DNA of 64,000 nt from Silanimonas sp. (GTDB taxonomy: Bacteria; Pseudomonadota; Gammaproteobacteria; Xanthomonadales; Xanthomonadaceae), in NCBI GenBank assembly GCA_026005095.1, contig BPKK01000001.1, positions 124,001 through 188,000 on the forward strand, given 5' to 3'. Below are positions 17,423 through 26,583 of the stretch, piece after piece. A model generated the notes under the pieces. It was given only the letters and a program-made list of their open reading frames with translations, was not told where the DNA came from and made no database searches. The first letter of the stretch is position 1, and each line of letters opens with the position of its first letter. Both the position numbers and the translations under genes were made by a program.

Positions 17423-17938
17423 ATGGATTCGCCCCGACTGCTGAAGAAATACCCGAACCGCCGGCTCTACGACACCCGGATCTCCAGCTACATCACCCTG
17501 GAGGACGTGCGCCAGCTGGTGCTGGAGGGCGAGGAGTTCGAGGTGCGCGACGCCCGCACCGACCAGGACATCACCCGCATCGTGCTGCTGCAGATCATCG
17601 CCGAGCGCGAGGAGGAAGGGCAGCCGATGCTGACGGCGAACGCCCTGCAACTGATGATCCGCTTCTACGGCGACCCGCTGCACGGCTTCATGAGCCGCTA
17701 CATCGAGCGCAGCCTGCAGCTGTTCCTCGAGCAGCAGCATTCGCTGCGCAAGCAGCTCGGCGGACTCATCAGCAACTCGCCCTTCGCCCTGCTCAACCAG
17801 ATCGCCGAACGCAACCTGGAGCTGTGGAAGAGCTTCCAGCAGGGGGTGCTCAAAGGCGGCACCCTGGGCAGCGGTCCTACGGCCAAGAAGGCTCGGGCCA
17901 AGGCAGCCAAGGGCGTGGCGCGCAAGACCAGGGCCTGA
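17423..17938 (+). CDS. phaR: Polyhydroxyalkanoate synthesis repressor PhaR
   Basis: The 171-residue protein is a DNA-binding regulator that represses phasin and PHA-synthesis genes and is released when it binds nascent PHA granules. The N-terminal PHB_acc_N domain (LLKKYPNRRLYDTRISSYITL, about residues 5-65) and following PHB_acc domain (MLTANALQLMIRFYGDPL) are intact, and a basic Lys/Ala-rich tail (KKARAKAAKG) ends the protein. The start at 17423 was chosen from the conserved N-terminus; the ORF track extends upstream without homology. No phaC, phaE or phasin gene is in the window, so target genes lie elsewhere. Confidence 0.93.
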   Translation: MDSPRLLKKYPNRRLYDTRISSYITLEDVRQLVLEGEEFEVRDARTDQDITRIVLLQIIAEREEEGQPMLTANALQLMIRFYGDPLHGFMSRYIERSLQLFLEQQHSLRKQLGGLISNSPFALLNQIAERNLELWKSFQQGVLKGGTLGSGPTAKKARAKAAKGVARKTRA

Positions 17939-17979
17939 AGCCCCGGCGGCCGGAGGGTTCCGCGTTTCAGCACCAGCGC

Positions 17980-19821
17980 TCAGAGATCGCGCGCCACTCG
18001 AAAGCCGATCCGCGCGGTGGTGAGCGTGGCCGGCACCTGCAGGCGGAAGGCGGAGCGTGCCTGCTCCTGGGTACTGGCCCAGGAGCCACCGCGCACCACC
18101 CGTTCGCCGCAGCCCGGATTGACCCAGGCACGGCCATCGGGCGGGGCGCGGCGGTAGCTGTCGTGCCAGCAGTCTTCGACCCACTCCGAGACATTGCCGA
18201 TGAGGTCGCGGGTGCCGAAGCCCTCGGCAGGGAAGCTGCCCACCGGCGCCGGCCCCCAGTGGTCGTCGGACCAGCCGCGGATCGGCCGTCCCCAGCGCCG
18301 GCCCTGCGGCGAGACATCGCCGTCGCCGGTGAGGTTGCCCGGCGCCCGCGCCGGCACGCTGCGTCCCCAGGGCCAGGGCGCGCGCTCGCCGGCGCGCAGG
18401 GCGTATTCGAACTCGGCCTCGGAAGGCAGGCGGTAACGCTGCCCGGTACGGGCGGCCAGCCAGTCGGCATAAGCCGCGGCATCCTCGAAAGCCACGTGCA
18501 GCACCGGATCACGAGGGCCGGCCGCCGCGCGCCCGAGGTAGCCGCGCCGCCAGTGGGCGCCACGCAGCTCCACCATCGCCCCGCTGCGCTCGTCGTACAC
18601 CGTGGAGCGCCCCCGGCGCTCGGCCACGGTGCGGTAGCCGGTGGCGGCGACGAAGGCGGCGAATTCCTCCACCGTCACCTCGTGCACCGCGAGGGCAAAG
18701 CCGCGCTCGAACACCACCTCGCGCTGCGGCCGCTCGTTGTCGCGGGCCCCGGGCTCGCCCTCGGTCGCGCCCATCAGGAAACGGCCATGGGGGATGACCA
18801 CCATCCTCGGCCCCTCGCCACCGCCGGCCATGGCATCGGAAAACACCTGCCCCGGCTGGAAATGGCCGTAGCGCCGCACCATGGCCAGGCGCTTCACCGC
18901 CTCGTCGAGGCCGAGCGCCTGCGGATCGGCCTCGCGGGCCTCGGCGATGCGCTGGGCGGCACCGGGCAGGTCGAGCCGGTCCATGGCCTCGCTGGCCGCC
19001 AGCAGGGCCTGGCGCGCGCGCTCCGCCCGCTCGCGGGCCAGGGCGGCACGGGCATCCTGCACGGCGGCGGGGTCCACGCCCACCCGGCTGGCGCGGCGCA
19101 GGGCTTCCTCGGCGGCCGCGAAATCCTGCTTCGCCCGGGCCTCCTCGGCGCGCGCCAGCAGCTTGGCCTCCAGCCCCGCCAGCGCCGCCTTGGCCGGGCC
19201 GAATCCGGGCACCCGCGCCAGCGCCTCGCGATAGGCCGCCACCGCACTGCCCCCGCGCGGGGCCAGCCACTTGCCGGCCAGCTCGCGCTCGCGCCCCTCC
19301 TCCACCAGGGCAAGGGCGCGGCGGGCCTCCTGCAGCCGGGCCTCGCGCTCGGCCGCTTCCTCGGGCCGGAGCACATCCAGCACATCGGCGCGCAGCCGCG
19401 CCGATTCCAGCAGGCCGGCCCGGCGCTCGTCCTCGAACTGTGCCGCCAGCCGCGACAGCACCCGCTGCACGCCCTCCTCCGCCCCGGGCATCGGCGGCTC
19501 GGCCCCGGCAAGCGCGAGATAGAGATCCAGCGCCCCCGGCGGCTCGCTGCCATAGAGCTGGCCGCGCTGCTCGGCGTCGCGGGCCTGCTGCAGCAGGCTC
19601 TCGCGGGCCTCAGGAGGCACGATCAGCACCATTGGCCGCCAGGGCGAACGGGGGGTGGGGGCCGCTTCCGGCGGCGGGGCCGCCGCTGCCTCCACCGCTC
19701 CCGAATCGGAACTCTCTGCGGCCGGGGCCGCATCGGCCGGCGGCGCTTCGCTGCGTCCGCAGGCCAGCAGCAGGGCAAAGGAAAGCAGCAGCGGGGGAAG
19801 GAGGAGGCGGATCGGAGGCAC
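17980..19821 (-). CDS. Lipoprotein with C-terminal formylglycine-generating-enzyme-like (SUMF1) domain
   Basis: This 613-residue protein has a lipoprotein signal (LLLSFALLLAC, lipobox LLAC), an Ala/Pro/Glu linker to about residue 60, a long helical region rich in Ala, Arg and Glu (about 60-330) that may be coiled coil or TPR-like, and a SUMF1/EgtB/PvdO-type domain from about 345 (MVVIPHGRFLMGATEGE ... GNVSEWVEDCW ... RVVRGGSWAS) to the end. The conserved C-terminal segment reads ARIGFRVARDL with no Cys, so the copper-binding cysteine pair of true FGE is absent and sulfatase activation is unlikely. A role as an envelope binding or non-heme-iron-like protein is open. It converges on phaR. Confidence 0.88.
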   Translation of the reverse strand: MPPIRLLLPPLLLSFALLLACGRSEAPPADAAPAAESSDSGAVEAAAAPPPEAAPTPRSPWRPMVLIVPPEARESLLQQARDAEQRGQLYGSEPPGALDLYLALAGAEPPMPGAEEGVQRVLSRLAAQFEDERRAGLLESARLRADVLDVLRPEEAAEREARLQEARRALALVEEGRERELAGKWLAPRGGSAVAAYREALARVPGFGPAKAALAGLEAKLLARAEEARAKQDFAAAEEALRRASRVGVDPAAVQDARAALARERAERARQALLAASEAMDRLDLPGAAQRIAEAREADPQALGLDEAVKRLAMVRRYGHFQPGQVFSDAMAGGGEGPRMVVIPHGRFLMGATEGEPGARDNERPQREVVFERGFALAVHEVTVEEFAAFVAATGYRTVAERRGRSTVYDERSGAMVELRGAHWRRGYLGRAAAGPRDPVLHVAFEDAAAYADWLAARTGQRYRLPSEAEFEYALRAGERAPWPWGRSVPARAPGNLTGDGDVSPQGRRWGRPIRGWSDDHWGPAPVGSFPAEGFGTRDLIGNVSEWVEDCWHDSYRRAPPDGRAWVNPGCGERVVRGGSWASTQEQARSAFRLQVPATLTTARIGFRVARDL

Positions 19822-19901
19822 GCGATGCGGAAGGCGATGGGCGGCGCGGCGCGCGCCGCGAAGACGGTAGGCTTAAGCCCCCCTCCGCTGCAAGGACAGG
19901 C

Positions 19902-20983
19902 ATGCCCTTCACCCTCGTCGACCACGCCGGACAGGCCTGCTGCTGCCTGCCGGTGCGGCCCTCGACCAGCCGCTCGCCCTCGATACCGAGTTCATGCGCG
20001 AGCGCACCTACTACCCGCAGCTCGCCCTGGTGCAGATGGCCGACGGCGCGGGCCGGATCTGGCTGGCCGACCCCCTCGCCGAGGGCCTCGTCGCCCGCGC
20101 TCTCCCGCCTCGTCGGCGAAAGCCATGCCCTGATGCACAGCGCCAGCGAGGACCTCGTGGCCTTCCGCCATGCGCTCGGCGTGCTGCCGCGCTCGCTCTA
20201 CGACACCCAGATCGCCGCCGCCTTCGCCGGTCTCGGCCCCGGGCTTGGCTACCAGGGCCTGGTCAAGGCCCTGCTCGGGGTGGAACTGGACAAGGCCGAA
20301 ACCCGCTCCGACTGGCTGAAGCGCCCTTTGAGCGAACGCCAGCTCGCCTACGCCGCCGATGACGTGCGCCACCTGCATGCCGCCGTGGCCGCGCTGGACG
20401 AGCGCCTCGAGCGCCGGGGCCACCGCCAGCGAGCCCTGGCCGACATGGCGCGCATGCTGGATTCCGCCCGCGAGGAGCCGGACGATCCCCACCCGCATCT
20501 CGGCTTCCGCCCCGCCGCCCAACTCGACCGCGCCGGCCAGGCCCGGCTGCGCCGCCTGCTGCGCTGGCGCGAGGCCACGGCACGCCGCCGCAACCTGCCG
20601 AAGAAATGGCTGCTCGACAACGAACTCGCCCTCACCCTCGCCCGCCGCCCGCCCCGCACCCGCCAGGCCCTCGCCAGCCTGCTGGAAGGGGCCCGGGCTG
20701 CCCGCCGCCTGGCCGATGAGATCGCCTCTCTGCTGGAAGCCCCGCCCGTGGGCGAGGAGCTCGACATGCCGCTGGCCCGCGCCGAGGAGAAAACCGACCG
20801 CCAGCGCCTCAAGGCCTTGCAGGCCGTGGTGGCGGAGCAGGCCCGGGCCCTGGACCTGCCCGAGGCCTGCTGTGCGCCCGCCGGCATCTCGAGGCCCTGC
20901 TGGAAGACGGCCAGTGGCCCGCCGCCCTGGACGGCTGGCGCCGCGAGGTGCTGGAAGCGCCGCTGCGCCAGGCCCTGGGCTGA
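19902..20983 (+). pseudogene. rnd: Ribonuclease D, broken by three apparent frameshifts
   Basis: RNase D is a 3'-5' exoribonuclease that matures tRNA 3' ends. The start MPFTLVDHAG is in frame 0; the DEDD exonuclease motif ALDTEFMRERTYYP is in another frame from about 19,960; at about 20,095 homology returns to frame 0 (SRLVGESHALMHSASEDL ... LLRWREATARRRNLP), covering the rest of the exonuclease and the HRDC domain; at about 20,870 it shifts again ([16 protein letters not shown]) to a TGA at 20981-20983. Joined length, about 360 codons, is normal for the family. As in selO, each fragment is well conserved, so single-base sequence errors are the likeliest cause. A tRNA gene follows directly. 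Confidence 0.85.
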
Positions 20984-20995
20984 GCCGGGCCGCGC

Positions 20996-21025
20996 TTGGC
21001 AGCCAGTGCCGCGACCTCGTATACT
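20996..21025 (+). promoter_or_regulatory. Sigma-70-type promoter of tRNA-Ala
   Basis: TTGGCA (20996-21001) and TATACT (21020-21025) are separated by 18 bp. The predicted start point, near 21032, lies about 8 nt before the tRNA 5' end. Confidence 0.7.
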
Positions 21026-21039
21026 GGCAGGCCTCTCGT

Positions 21040-21115
<76 letters not shown>

Positions 21116-21124
21116 CTCGAACCG

Positions 21125-21151
21125 AAAAGCCGGGCCTTGCCCGGCTTTTTT
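21125..21151 (+). terminator. Rho-independent terminator of tRNA-Ala
   Basis: The stem GCCGGGC / GCCCGGC with a 3-nt loop is flanked by AAAA and TTTTTT. It starts ten nucleotides after the tRNA. Confidence 0.9.
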
Positions 21152-21234
21152 CTTGCCGCCGAGTGCCAGCCCGCCCGTCACGCCGTCTTCTCCAGCGCCG
21201 GAAGAAGCTCTGGGCCTCGGGTGGGGGAATCCCG

Positions 21235-22021
21235 ATGAAGGCCCTTACCACATTGCTATGGCTTGTGCTCGTCTCCGCTGCCTCCGCAACAGCGCCGGTG
21301 CTGCACATCGCCTCCTTGGAATGGCCGCCCTACGCCGGTCCGCGGCTGCCCGGCCAGGGCACGTCCCTGCAGACCCTGCGCCAAGCAGCCCGGGCCGAAG
21401 GCGCAGAGATCGAAGTGCATTTTCTGCCTTGGACGCGGGTGCTGGCCCAGGCCGGCACCCGCCAAAGCGGCATCATCGGCTTTGCTCCGGAGTACCGTAG
21501 CCGCAGCGGGGAGCAGCGCTGGCTGTTCACTCGCCCGATCGGCTACAGCCCGTTGGGCTTCGCCGAACGCAGCGACCGCCCGGTGACTTGGGCCAGCCTC
21601 GACGATCTGCGGGGCAAGCGGATCGGGGTGGTGCGCGGCTACGTCAACGAAGAGAACTTCGACCGCGAGGTGGCGGAAGGCCGGCTGCGCGTCGAGGCGG
21701 TGAACGACGACCTCGGCAACCTGCGCAAGCTGAAGGCCGGGACGCTTGGACCTCGTGGTGATCGACGCCCGGGTCTTCGAGTACCTGCTTGCTACCACGC
21801 CGGAGCTGCGCCAGCCGGGCCCGGTGCTGCGGATGAACCCGCGCCTGCTCGCGGTGCACAGCCTGCATGCCGCCTTCCGCCGCGACCCGGAGGGGCAGGC
21901 CGCCTGGGAACTCGTGGAGCGCGGCCTTGCCCGCCAGCCCCCGCCCCTGCCGGAGGGCATCGGGGCCGAGGTTCTGCCGCCTGGCGAGGGGCCGGGAGCG
22001 CCGCAGCGGCCCCGGCCCTGA
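21235..22021 (+). pseudogene. Periplasmic solute-binding protein (SBP_bac_3-like), one frameshift
   Basis: The product would be a secreted ligand-binding protein of about 261 residues. A signal peptide (MKALTTLLWLVLVSAASA) is followed by HIASLEWPPYAGPRLPGQG and later LRGKRIGVVRGYVNEENF, the typical lobe and hinge features of extracellular family 3 solute-binding proteins. The frame breaks at a GGG run (21739-21741): dropping one G joins NLRKLKAG to RLDLVVIDARVFEYLL and restores one ORF to the TGA at 22021. No permease or ATPase gene adjoins, so it may be an orphan sensor or transport component. Ligand unknown. Confidence 0.75.
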
Positions 22022-22025
22022 GGTC

Positions 22026-22724
22026 TTAGAGGTTCAGCCAGTCCACCGTGGCGGAAAGGGTGAACAGCACCCGGCCGCCGGCCAGCGCCTTGCCGTCGTC
22101 GGTGGCAGCATCATTCCGGTCGAGCGTGGTGGTGGAATAGCCGAGGTAGGCGGCGAAGTTGCCGAAGGTCTTGCTCACCCCGAGCTGGCCATGGGTGAAG
22201 TCGGTGAAGAGGGAACTGCTGTAATTCGTGCGGGTGGCCTCGAAATCGAGCGACCAGTCATCGCCAAGATCGATGCTGTGCTTGGCCTTCACCCGCCAGG
22301 CCGAGCCATCGAGGGCGTCGTCGTCCGAGGCCCAGGCCTGCAGGCTGGTGCCGCCGGGGAAGGTCAGGCCGGCGGTGAGCTCGGTGTAGTCGTAGCTGCT
22401 CGGGGCGCCGGTGTAGGTGTAGTGGGCGAAGCCGGCGGTCCAGCCCCAGCCGCTCTCGTACTCCTTGGCAAAACCGCCGTAGAAATCGATCTCCACGTCG
22501 GCCGGGTCGCCGGCGCCGAAATCGACGTTCGAGGCCCAGGTGCCGAGGTAGAAGCCGCTGTCATGCGACCAGTCGAGGCTGGCCTGGAAGGCCGGGTCGT
22601 TCTGGGTCTGGCTGACGCCATCGAACAGGTAGTCGGAGGCCAGGGTGAAGGTGCTGGTGAGCGAGGAAGCCGAGGCCGGACCGGCCATGGCGGCGAGGGC
22701 GAGCACGAGCAAGGGGTGGCGCAT
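22026..22724 (-). CDS. TorF family putative porin
   Basis: The 232-residue outer-membrane protein has a signal peptide ending ASA and then the pattern SLTSTFTLASDYLFDGVSQT that marks the TorF/Gcw_chp family. The remainder is a run of amphipathic beta strands (GWGWTAGFAHYTYTG, NFAAYLGYSTTTLDR) ending VDWLNL. Family members are presumed small porins of unknown selectivity. It converges on the solute-binding protein gene with a 4-nt gap, and the tRNA-Arg is upstream in the opposite orientation. Confidence 0.88.
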   Translation of the reverse strand: MRHPLLVLALAAMAGPASASSLTSTFTLASDYLFDGVSQTQNDPAFQASLDWSHDSGFYLGTWASNVDFGAGDPADVEIDFYGGFAKEYESGWGWTAGFAHYTYTGAPSSYDYTELTAGLTFPGGTSLQAWASDDDALDGSAWRVKAKHSIDLGDDWSLDFEATRTNYSSSLFTDFTHGQLGVSKTFGNFAAYLGYSTTTLDRNDAATDDGKALAGGRVLFTLSATVDWLNL

Positions 22725-22924
22725 GGGGCTTCTCCTTTAGGGACTGGATGGCGGGACCGGCCGACGGGGCGCTTCCAGATTAACGCCCCGTTCACCCGCA
22801 GCTAGCACCAGTTGATTGGAGTTTGCAAGCGGGGGCGGCGAACCGGGGCAGCCCCGTTCCCCCGCCTTGCCCCGCCGGCGGCTCGGCCTGTCGCCCGCTT
22901 CGTGCGACAATCCAGCGTCTCGGT

Positions 22925-23001
22925 GTCCCCGTAGCTCAGCTGGATAGAGCGTCCCCCTCCTAAGGGGAAGGTCGCACGTTCGAATCGTGTCGGGGACGCC
23001 A
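22925..23001 (+). tRNA. tRNA-Arg (anticodon CCT)
   Basis: The 77-nt cloverleaf has acceptor GTCCCCG/CGGGGAC, D arm GCTC...GAGC, anticodon loop CTCCTAA closed by CCCC/GGGG, T arm GCACG-TTCGAAT-CGTGT and an encoded CCA with discriminator G. It reads AGG codons, which are rare in such GC-rich genomes. A GACAAT hexamer 13 nt upstream may be the -10. No clear terminator is seen before the dehydrogenase gene, 31 nt downstream. Confidence 0.95.
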
Positions 23002-23032
23002 CCCCCCATCATCCCTTCCGGAGCCGCCCCCG

Positions 23033-24565
23033 ATGACCCATCCCGTGCTCGCCGCCCTCGGCCTTTCCGACCACGAATCCGGCACCTACCTCGGCCACGG
23101 CGAATGGTCGGCCACCCGGGATGCCGGTGTGCTGGAGCCGGTGAACCCGGCCACCGGGGAAGTGCTGGGCCGGGTCTACGCCTCCTCGGAGGCCGACTAC
23201 GCGAAGCTCAAGGAACGCGCCAAGGCGGCCGCCGTGATCTGGCGCAGCACGCCGGCGCCGAAGCGTGGCGAGGCCATCCGCCTCTGCGCCGAGGCCCTGC
23301 GCCGGCACAAGTCGGCGCTCGGCGCCCTGGTCTCGCTGGAAATGGGCAAGATCCGGGCCGAGGGCGAGGGCGAAGTGCAGGAGATGATCGACATCGGCGA
23401 TTTCGCCGTCGGTCTGTCGCGCCAGCTCTACGGTCTTACCATGCACTCCGAGCGCCCGGGCCACCGCATGTACGAGCAGTGGCATCCGCTGGGCCTCGTG
23501 GGCGTCATCAGCGCCTTCAACTTCCCGGTCGCGGTCTGGGCCTGGAACAGCTTCATCGCCGCCGTCTGCGGCAACATCACGATCTGGAAGCCCTCGCCCA
23601 AGACTCCGTTCTGCGCCGTGGCGGCGATGCGGATCTGCAACGAAGCCCTGCGCGAAGGCGGCTTCCCCGACCTGTTCTTCCTGTTCAACGACGCCGGCAC
23701 CGAACTCGCCCAGGCCTTCGTCGACGACCACGACATTGCCCTGGTGAGCTTCACCGGCAGCACCAGGGTCGGCCGCCAGGTCGGCGAGCGCGTGGCCCGC
23801 CGCATGGGCAAATCACTGCTGGAGCTGGGTGGCAACAACGCCATCATCGTCGATGAGACCGCCGACCTGAAGCTCGCCATCCCGGCCATCGTCTTCGGCG
23901 CCGTGGGCACGGCCGGCCAGCGCTGCACCACCACCCGCCGCCTGTTCGTGCACGAGTCGATCTTCGAGGACGTGGTGACCCGGCTGGTCGCCGCCTACAA
24001 GCAGGTCGAGGCCCGGATCGGCGACCCGAACGCCGAGGGCACGCTGATGGGGCCGCTCAATGACAAGGGCGCGGTGGCGGCCTACCTCGCTGCCATCGAG
24101 AAGGCCAAGGCCGCGGGCGGCGTGGTGCGCACCGGCGGGGCGGCGCTCGACCGCCCGGGCAACTTCGTGCTGCCGACCATCATCACCGGCATCGCCAACT
24201 CGGCCGAGGCGGTGCAAACCGAGACTTTCGCCCCGATCCTTTACGCCATGCCCTTCAAGACCCTGGACGAGGCCATCGCGATGCAGAACGCGGTGCCGCA
24301 GGGCCTCTCCTCGGCGATCTTCACCCAGAACCTGAAGGCGGCCGAGCAGTTCCTGTCGGCCGCCGGCTCGGACTGCGGCATCGCCAATGTCAACATCGGC
24401 ACCTCGGGCGCCGAGATCGGCGGCGCCTTCGGCGGCGAGAAGGAGACCGGCGGCGGCCGCGAGTCCGGCTCGGATGCCTGGCGCGCCTACATGCGCCGGC
24501 AGACCAACACCATCAACTACTCCGACGCCCTGCCGCTGGCCCAGGGCATCAAGTTCGAACTCTAG
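23033..24565 (+). CDS. amaB: ALDH7-type aldehyde dehydrogenase (L-piperidine-6-carboxylate dehydrogenase)
   Basis: This 510-residue NAD-dependent aldehyde dehydrogenase would oxidise 2-aminoadipate semialdehyde, in equilibrium with piperidine-6-carboxylate, to 2-aminoadipate in lysine degradation. The general base Glu is in LELGGNNAI, the nucleophilic Cys in [12 protein letters not shown], and the NAD-binding region contains [10 protein letters not shown]. The N-terminal [22 protein letters not shown] and C-terminal [12 protein letters not shown] are typical of the antiquitin (ALDH7) group rather than succinate-semialdehyde dehydrogenases. It follows tRNA-Arg by 31 nt and precedes an unknown secreted protein. 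No other lysine-catabolic gene is nearby. Confidence 0.9.
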   Translation: MTHPVLAALGLSDHESGTYLGHGEWSATRDAGVLEPVNPATGEVLGRVYASSEADYAKLKERAKAAAVIWRSTPAPKRGEAIRLCAEALRRHKSALGALVSLEMGKIRAEGEGEVQEMIDIGDFAVGLSRQLYGLTMHSERPGHRMYEQWHPLGLVGVISAFNFPVAVWAWNSFIAAVCGNITIWKPSPKTPFCAVAAMRICNEALREGGFPDLFFLFNDAGTELAQAFVDDHDIALVSFTGSTRVGRQVGERVARRMGKSLLELGGNNAIIVDETADLKLAIPAIVFGAVGTAGQRCTTTRRLFVHESIFEDVVTRLVAAYKQVEARIGDPNAEGTLMGPLNDKGAVAAYLAAIEKAKAAGGVVRTGGAALDRPGNFVLPTIITGIANSAEAVQTETFAPILYAMPFKTLDEAIAMQNAVPQGLSSAIFTQNLKAAEQFLSAAGSDCGIANVNIGTSGAEIGGAFGGEKETGGGRESGSDAWRAYMRRQTNTINYSDALPLAQGIKFEL

Positions 24566-24615
24566 GCTTTTCGGCCTACACTGGCGGCTACTGGCCGTTT
24601 CGGGGGGGAACGTCG

Positions 24616-25212
24616 ATGCATCGTGCAATGGCTCTGGGAATGGTGGTCGCCGCGCTGGTCGTGGCCAGCCCGGCAGGTGCGCAGGACACGGAAGGCAGCT
24701 TCGTGACCGGCGATGGCACCCGCTTCAGCCTGCCATTGGTGAATGGCGTGCCGGGCCGGGCCCAAAACGAGGTGATGACCTGGGAACTGGCCGGCTTCGA
24801 TACCGACATGCAGGACGCGCCTCAGCTGATCGACCGCTTCGTGTTCGTGTTCCGCAGCAATGCGGTGCCGCGGCGCCTGCGTATCGAGGATGTGACTCTC
24901 GGCGCCCCGGTGCTGATCGCCGACGTGGCGGTGCCGGAGAAACTGCCCGGCGCCGGCTTCCGCCGCTCGCGCTTCGAGTTCCGCGCCGCGCCCTGCGCCA
25001 TCGCCCACGGCGAGCCCTGCAGCGCCTGGATGTTCGGCGAACAGCCGCACCGCCTGTACCGCGCCACCGCCACGCTCGAGGACGGCAGCACCAGCGTGCT
25101 GCACCAGGCCGAGCCCTACCAGATGGCGGCCTTCATCGCCCGCCTGGGCGATCGCATTCCCGACCACCGCAGCCAAGGCGAACGGCGCACGGCGCAGGGT
25201 GAGCAGCCGTGA
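24616..25212 (+). CDS. Hypothetical secreted protein
   Basis: I do not recognise this 198-residue protein. It has a signal peptide (MHRAMALGMVVAALVVASPAGA) and a soluble mature part with a cysteine pair (APCAIAHGEPC) that could form a disulfide in the periplasm. A TACACT hexamer 34 nt before the ATG could be a -10 element, and GGGGGGGAA precedes the start. Its stop abuts the ATG of the following DUF4190-like gene, so the two are likely cotranscribed. The C-terminal 20 residues are polar and probably disordered. Confidence 0.75.
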   Translation: MHRAMALGMVVAALVVASPAGAQDTEGSFVTGDGTRFSLPLVNGVPGRAQNEVMTWELAGFDTDMQDAPQLIDRFVFVFRSNAVPRRLRIEDVTLGAPVLIADVAVPEKLPGAGFRRSRFEFRAAPCAIAHGEPCSAWMFGEQPHRLYRATATLEDGSTSVLHQAEPYQMAAFIARLGDRIPDHRSQGERRTAQGEQP

Positions 25213-25507
25213 ATGCTCCCTGCCTACCGGCGCACCTCCACACTCGCCATCGTCAGTCTGGTGGCCGGCATCCTCGGCTGGACCTTGGCGCCTTGGCTGG
25301 GTTCGCTGGTGGCCATCGTCACCGGCCACATGGCGCGCAGTGAGATCCGCCGCGATCCCCAGAGGGGTGGAGGGCGACGGTTTCGCCGTGGCCGGTCTGG
25401 TGCTGGGCTGGGCCATGCTCGCGGTGAGCCTGCTGGCCCTGCTCGCCATCATTCTGTTCTTCGGTGGCCTGGCTGCCCTCGTCGCCCTGGCCGGCACGGC
25501 CGGCTGA
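25213..25507 (+). pseudogene. DUF4190-type small membrane protein, one frameshift
   Basis: The restored product is a 97-residue two-helix membrane protein: [37 protein letters not shown], then [24 protein letters not shown]. This is the DUF4190 layout (helix, loop with GHxAxxEIR, helix). The two halves are in different frames, separated at a GGGG run (25374-25377); removing one G gives one 294-nt ORF ending in TGA at 25507. As it stands the first frame runs on through pyrD, which explains the artificial 456-residue ORF in the track. Function of the family is unknown. Confidence 0.75.
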
Positions 25508-25536
25508 ACCCCGCCCGGAAGGACCCCGCCCGCCGG

Positions 25537-26583
25537 ATGTACGGACTCGCCCGCCCGCTGCTGTTCCGCCTCGATGCGGAACGCGCCCACGAGCTCGGCC
25601 TGCGGGCCCTGGATGCCGCCTGGAAATGCGGCCTCAATCCCCTCCTCGCCCCCCGTCCGGCGGCCTTGCCCACCGCCTGCTTCGGGCTGCGCTTCCCGAA
25701 CCCGGTGGGGCTGGCCGCCGGTCTCGACAAGAACGGCGCCCATATCGATGCGCTCGCCGCCCTCGGCTTCGGCTTCGTCGAGATCGGCACCACCACCCCG
25801 CGGCCGCAGCCGGGCAACCCGAAACCGCGGATGTTCCGCCTGCCGGAGCACGAGGCGGTGATCAACCGCCTCGGCTTCAACAACGAGGGCGTGGACGCCC
25901 TGGTGCGGAACGTCGAGGCCTCGCGCCTGAAACGCCGGGGCGGCGACACCCTGCTCGGCATCAACATCGGCAAGAACAAGGACACCCCCAACGAACAGGC
26001 GGCGGCCGACTACGTGCACTGCCTCGGCCGGGTGTATCCGCTGGCCGACTACGTGACGGTGAACATCTCCTCGCCGAATACCGCCGGGCTGCGCGAGCTG
26101 CAGGAGGAAAAGGCCCTGCGCGCCCTGCTCGGCGAGCTGTTCGAAGCCCGCGAGCGCCTCGCTCCGCGCCACGGACGGCGGGTGCCGATCCTGGTGAAGA
26201 TCGCCCCCGATCTCACCGAGAACGACATCGAGGCCTCGGCCCGAGTGCTGGGCGAGCTAGGCGTGGACGGGGTGATCGCCGGCAACACCACCGTCGACCG
26301 GCTGGCCATCGAAGGCCACCCGCTGGCGAAGGAACAGGGCGGGCTCTCCGGACGGCCGCTCTACGGCAAGTCCACCACGGTGCTGCGGATGCTGCGCTCG
26401 CGGCTGCCGGCCTCGATCCCGCTGGTGGGGGTGGGCGGGATCCTTTCCGGTGCCGATGCCGCCGGCAAGGTCACGGCCGGGGCCCAGCTCGTGCAGTTCT
26501 ATACCGGCCTCGTCTACCGGGGGCCGGCCCTGGTCGGGGAATGCGTGCAGGCCCTGCGCCACCGGCGCGAGGGCGTGCGCTGA
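25537..26583 (+). CDS. pyrD: Dihydroorotate dehydrogenase (quinone), class 2
   Basis: The 348-residue FMN enzyme oxidises dihydroorotate to orotate in pyrimidine synthesis, passing electrons to ubiquinone at the inner membrane. The N-terminal amphipathic helix ([21 protein letters not shown]) marks class 2. Substrate and FMN motifs include [23 protein letters not shown] with the catalytic base serine, and [12 protein letters not shown]. The start at 25537 opens the conserved N-terminus; the longer ORF upstream is a by-product of the DUF4190 frameshift. Its stop overlaps the murB ATG (TGATG), so the genes are translationally coupled. Confidence 0.95.
   Translation: MYGLARPLLFRLDAERAHELGLRALDAAWKCGLNPLLAPRPAALPTACFGLRFPNPVGLAAGLDKNGAHIDALAALGFGFVEIGTTTPRPQPGNPKPRMFRLPEHEAVINRLGFNNEGVDALVRNVEASRLKRRGGDTLLGINIGKNKDTPNEQAAADYVHCLGRVYPLADYVTVNISSPNTAGLRELQEEKALRALLGELFEARERLAPRHGRRVPILVKIAPDLTENDIEASARVLGELGVDGVIAGNTTVDRLAIEGHPLAKEQGGLSGRPLYGKSTTVLRMLRSRLPASIPLVGVGGILSGADAAGKVTAGAQLVQFYTGLVYRGPALVGECVQALRHRREGVR

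Noticed and set aside
17824-20133. 769-residue plus-strand ORF over the FGE-like lipoprotein
   Set aside because: Shadow of the minus-strand gene; rich in His, Gly, Arg and Ala with no family similarity.
12654-20983. Programmed frameshifting in selO and rnd
   Set aside because: Shifts occur three or four times per gene, in both directions, without slippery sites. That points to sequence error or mutation rather than a mechanism.
25213-26583. DUF4190-PyrD fusion protein
   Set aside because: It arises only because a one-base shift in the DUF4190 gene keeps that frame open into pyrD; pyrD has its own start and conserved N-terminus.
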